From Thiothrix fructosivorans (lineage in GTDB: Bacteria; Pseudomonadota; Gammaproteobacteria; Thiotrichales; Thiotrichaceae): a stretch of 64,000 nucleotides of DNA. How positions within the stretch are numbered: position 1 is the first letter of the stretch; each line of letters starts with the position of its first letter. Below, in pieces: positions 62,854 through 64,000 of the stretch. The notes beneath the pieces were generated by a model, which saw nothing but the letters and a program-made list of their open reading frames with translations, did no database searches and was not told where the DNA came from. Both the position numbers and the translations under genes were made by a program. The stretch spans positions 248,001-312,000 of the forward strand of contig NZ_JAFMPM010000008.1 of NCBI RefSeq assembly GCF_017349355.1, given 5' to 3'.

Positions 62854-62896
62854 ATTTTATCCTAAGCATTAGGACTTTTCTGTAACAGCCATCACA
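62854..62896 (-). promoter_or_regulatory. Crp-type operator and -10 box for the small Ig-like protein gene
   Basis: Read on the minus strand, TGTGA-TGGCTG-TTACA (62896-62881) has one mismatch to the Crp core. A TAAAAT box (62859-62854) begins 29.5 bases from its centre, the exact class II geometry. The start codon is about 155 bases further, leaving a long leader with nothing else recognisable. A TCCTAATGCTTAGGA palindrome lies between operator and -10 box. Confidence 0.6.
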
Positions 62897-62914
62897 TCTA
62901 CTATGATTGCGCTA

Positions 62915-63997
62915 TTATTTTTTATGTGTTGTTAACGTTTTCAAGAAGATGCCAGCCAAACAGGCAAATATCAAAGGATGTGGAATGGTGTGGAAATTAA
63001 AATCAAAAAAAGCATGTATTAAGGAAAGTAATAACCCCATGCCTGCCCCCACCTGTAACATAAACAAGGGATGCCGTGCATGTTGCCAAAGTCTGTACCA
63101 GCCGTATAAGAATATACCTAGAAAAAATACCAATAGGCTGATGCCAATCGCGCCTGTTTCCAACAATAACTCAAGATAGTCATTATGGGCATGGGCAACA
63201 AAACCTGCCCCCACTTGTTCCATGGGTTGAAATGCCGTATAGACATTACCAAACGTACCGGGACCACTTCCTAACGGAAAAAATTGTTGGATGGCTTCGA
63301 TTTGTTGGGTGAACATCACCCAGCGAGCATCGGCGAGTGGGTCTGCCGCAATAAAGCGATTAATGACCGGAACTAACCCTGTCAAATAGGCTAACGTCAT
63401 AACCAATGCCAAAAATAACACAATAAATAAAGCAGCATGAGTTTTGCGTACCTTACGAGATAGCAGCAATGGTGTGAGCACGATGGCTAGAAACAAGTTG
63501 GGAATACCTGCCCGTGACATGGCAAACATACCACCTAGAAAAATGAGGGTGGCGGCTGCCAGATAAAAAGCCAGTAGGGTTTTATGCCGCCCTTCATCGT
63601 GTTCGCGGCGGTGCGCCATGTGATGTGCCGTTAGCGCAATCACCAACGGTAGCGTAAATTCCATTAAGGTGGAGTAATGGTCACGGTTGTAATAAGACCC
63701 GTGCGCTGAGCCACCTGCCCCGGAATATTGGATTAACCCCCAAGTAGCTTGTAATGCCGCGACCGTGATGAGCAGGCGCACGAGCACATACAGTCTATCC
63801 GTATCTAATGAGATAGTAGCGAGAAATAATACTAATGCAGGCAAGATGCTTAATAGTGTTTGCGCGGTAGCATAAGGGTCAACGGAGAGGCTGTGCCACC
63901 CCATTGGATTGCCTGTTTGTGCCAGCAATGTCGCGACATCCTGATAAAAGTCCCTGCCGGGTAGTGCTAGCCAGACATCGGGGGGAACGGGTATCAA
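62915..63997 (-). CDS. O-antigen ligase / Wzy-like membrane protein, partial at the window edge
   Basis: At least 360 residues of a polytopic membrane protein; the frame stays open to the right edge, so the true N-terminus is probably outside the window. The Wzy_C/O-antigen ligase features are SYYNRDHYSTLMEFTLPL, MSRAGIPNLFLAIV and, in the large periplasmic loop, GSGPGTFGNVYTAFQP...AHAHNDYLELLLETGAIGISLL, with the conserved histidine of the H-N-D/H-N-Y motif. It would polymerise or ligate a lipid-linked glycan. It is distinct from the homologue at 7495-9192. Confidence 0.83.
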   Translation of the reverse strand: MIPVPPDVWLALPGRDFYQDVATLLAQTGNPMGWHSLSVDPYATAQTLLSILPALVLFLATISLDTDRLYVLVRLLITVAALQATWGLIQYSGAGGSAHGSYYNRDHYSTLMEFTLPLVIALTAHHMAHRREHDEGRHKTLLAFYLAAATLIFLGGMFAMSRAGIPNLFLAIVLTPLLLSRKVRKTHAALFIVLFLALVMTLAYLTGLVPVINRFIAADPLADARWVMFTQQIEAIQQFFPLGSGPGTFGNVYTAFQPMEQVGAGFVAHAHNDYLELLLETGAIGISLLVFFLGIFLYGWYRLWQHARHPLFMLQVGAGMGLLLSLIHAFFDFNFHTIPHPLIFACLAGIFLKTLTTHKK

Positions 63998-64000
63998 ATA

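Overview
The window looks like chromosomal DNA of a filamentous sulfur-oxidising gammaproteobacterium (Thiothrix/Thiotrichales-like). This is inferred from the overall gene content (NadE, PII, TmcA, UppP, RfaH, FabI, DeaD of gammaproteobacterial type, a Gld-type ABC operon, many FecR/CHASE2 proteins) and roughly balanced base composition; no rRNA or marker gene is present to prove it. No tRNA, rRNA or CRISPR array was seen.

Layout. 1-5.2 kb: housekeeping genes (end of nadE, PII, tmcA carrying two in-frame palindromic repeats, an acyltransferase, uppP, a MidA-type methyltransferase). 5.2-9.6 kb: a secreted CAP-domain/Ig-repeat protein and an O-antigen-ligase-like membrane protein. 9.6-14.8 kb: a pteridine-reductase-like SDR, RfaH, and a four-gene Gld-type ABC transporter operon. 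14.9-22.6 kb: a signalling locus with a FecR-domain periplasmic protein, a CHASE2-adenylate/guanylate cyclase split by a one-base frameshift, an outer-membrane-barrel-like protein, then an orphan, apparently truncated FecR paralogue. 22.6-30.5 kb: ATP-grasp protein, DeaD, two small AT-rich orphan genes, a lipase-like lipoprotein, FabI and a membrane-tethered solute-binding protein. 30.5-40.8 kb: an ABC-transporter (Wzm/Wzt) polysaccharide export locus with glycosyltransferases and methyltransferases, carrying an IS66 element with an exact 8-bp target duplication. 40.9-46.6 kb: a compact set resembling the mycobacterial polyprenyl-phospho-arabinose pathway (UbiA-type phosphoribosyltransferase, DUF212 phosphatase-like protein, DprE1-like, DprE2-like, GtrA) plus a GT-C membrane glycosyltransferase. 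46.7-52.4 kb: a second FecR - CHASE2/cyclase - barrel operon facing a Crp-type regulator. 52.6-62.7 kb: a large RTX/DUF4214 surface protein, a PrtD-type type I secretion ATPase, its adaptor gene broken by a second IS66 element, and two Ig-like proteins. 62.9-64 kb: a second O-antigen-ligase-like gene running off the window.

How it may fit together. The most striking signal is a local cAMP-like circuit. Two perfect TGTGA-N6-TCACA palindromes stand before the second FecR/cyclase operon and before the RTX protein gene. One-mismatch versions stand before the secretion operon and a small Ig-like secreted protein. A Crp-family gene with cAMP-pocket-like and Crp-like recognition-helix residues sits between them. 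I infer that a cell-surface sensor module (barrel + FecR + CHASE2 cyclase) makes a cyclic nucleotide that drives expression and secretion of a surface layer. Three lesions cut across this circuit: one cyclase is frameshifted, the other lacks the transition-state arginine, and the secretion adaptor is interrupted by an IS.
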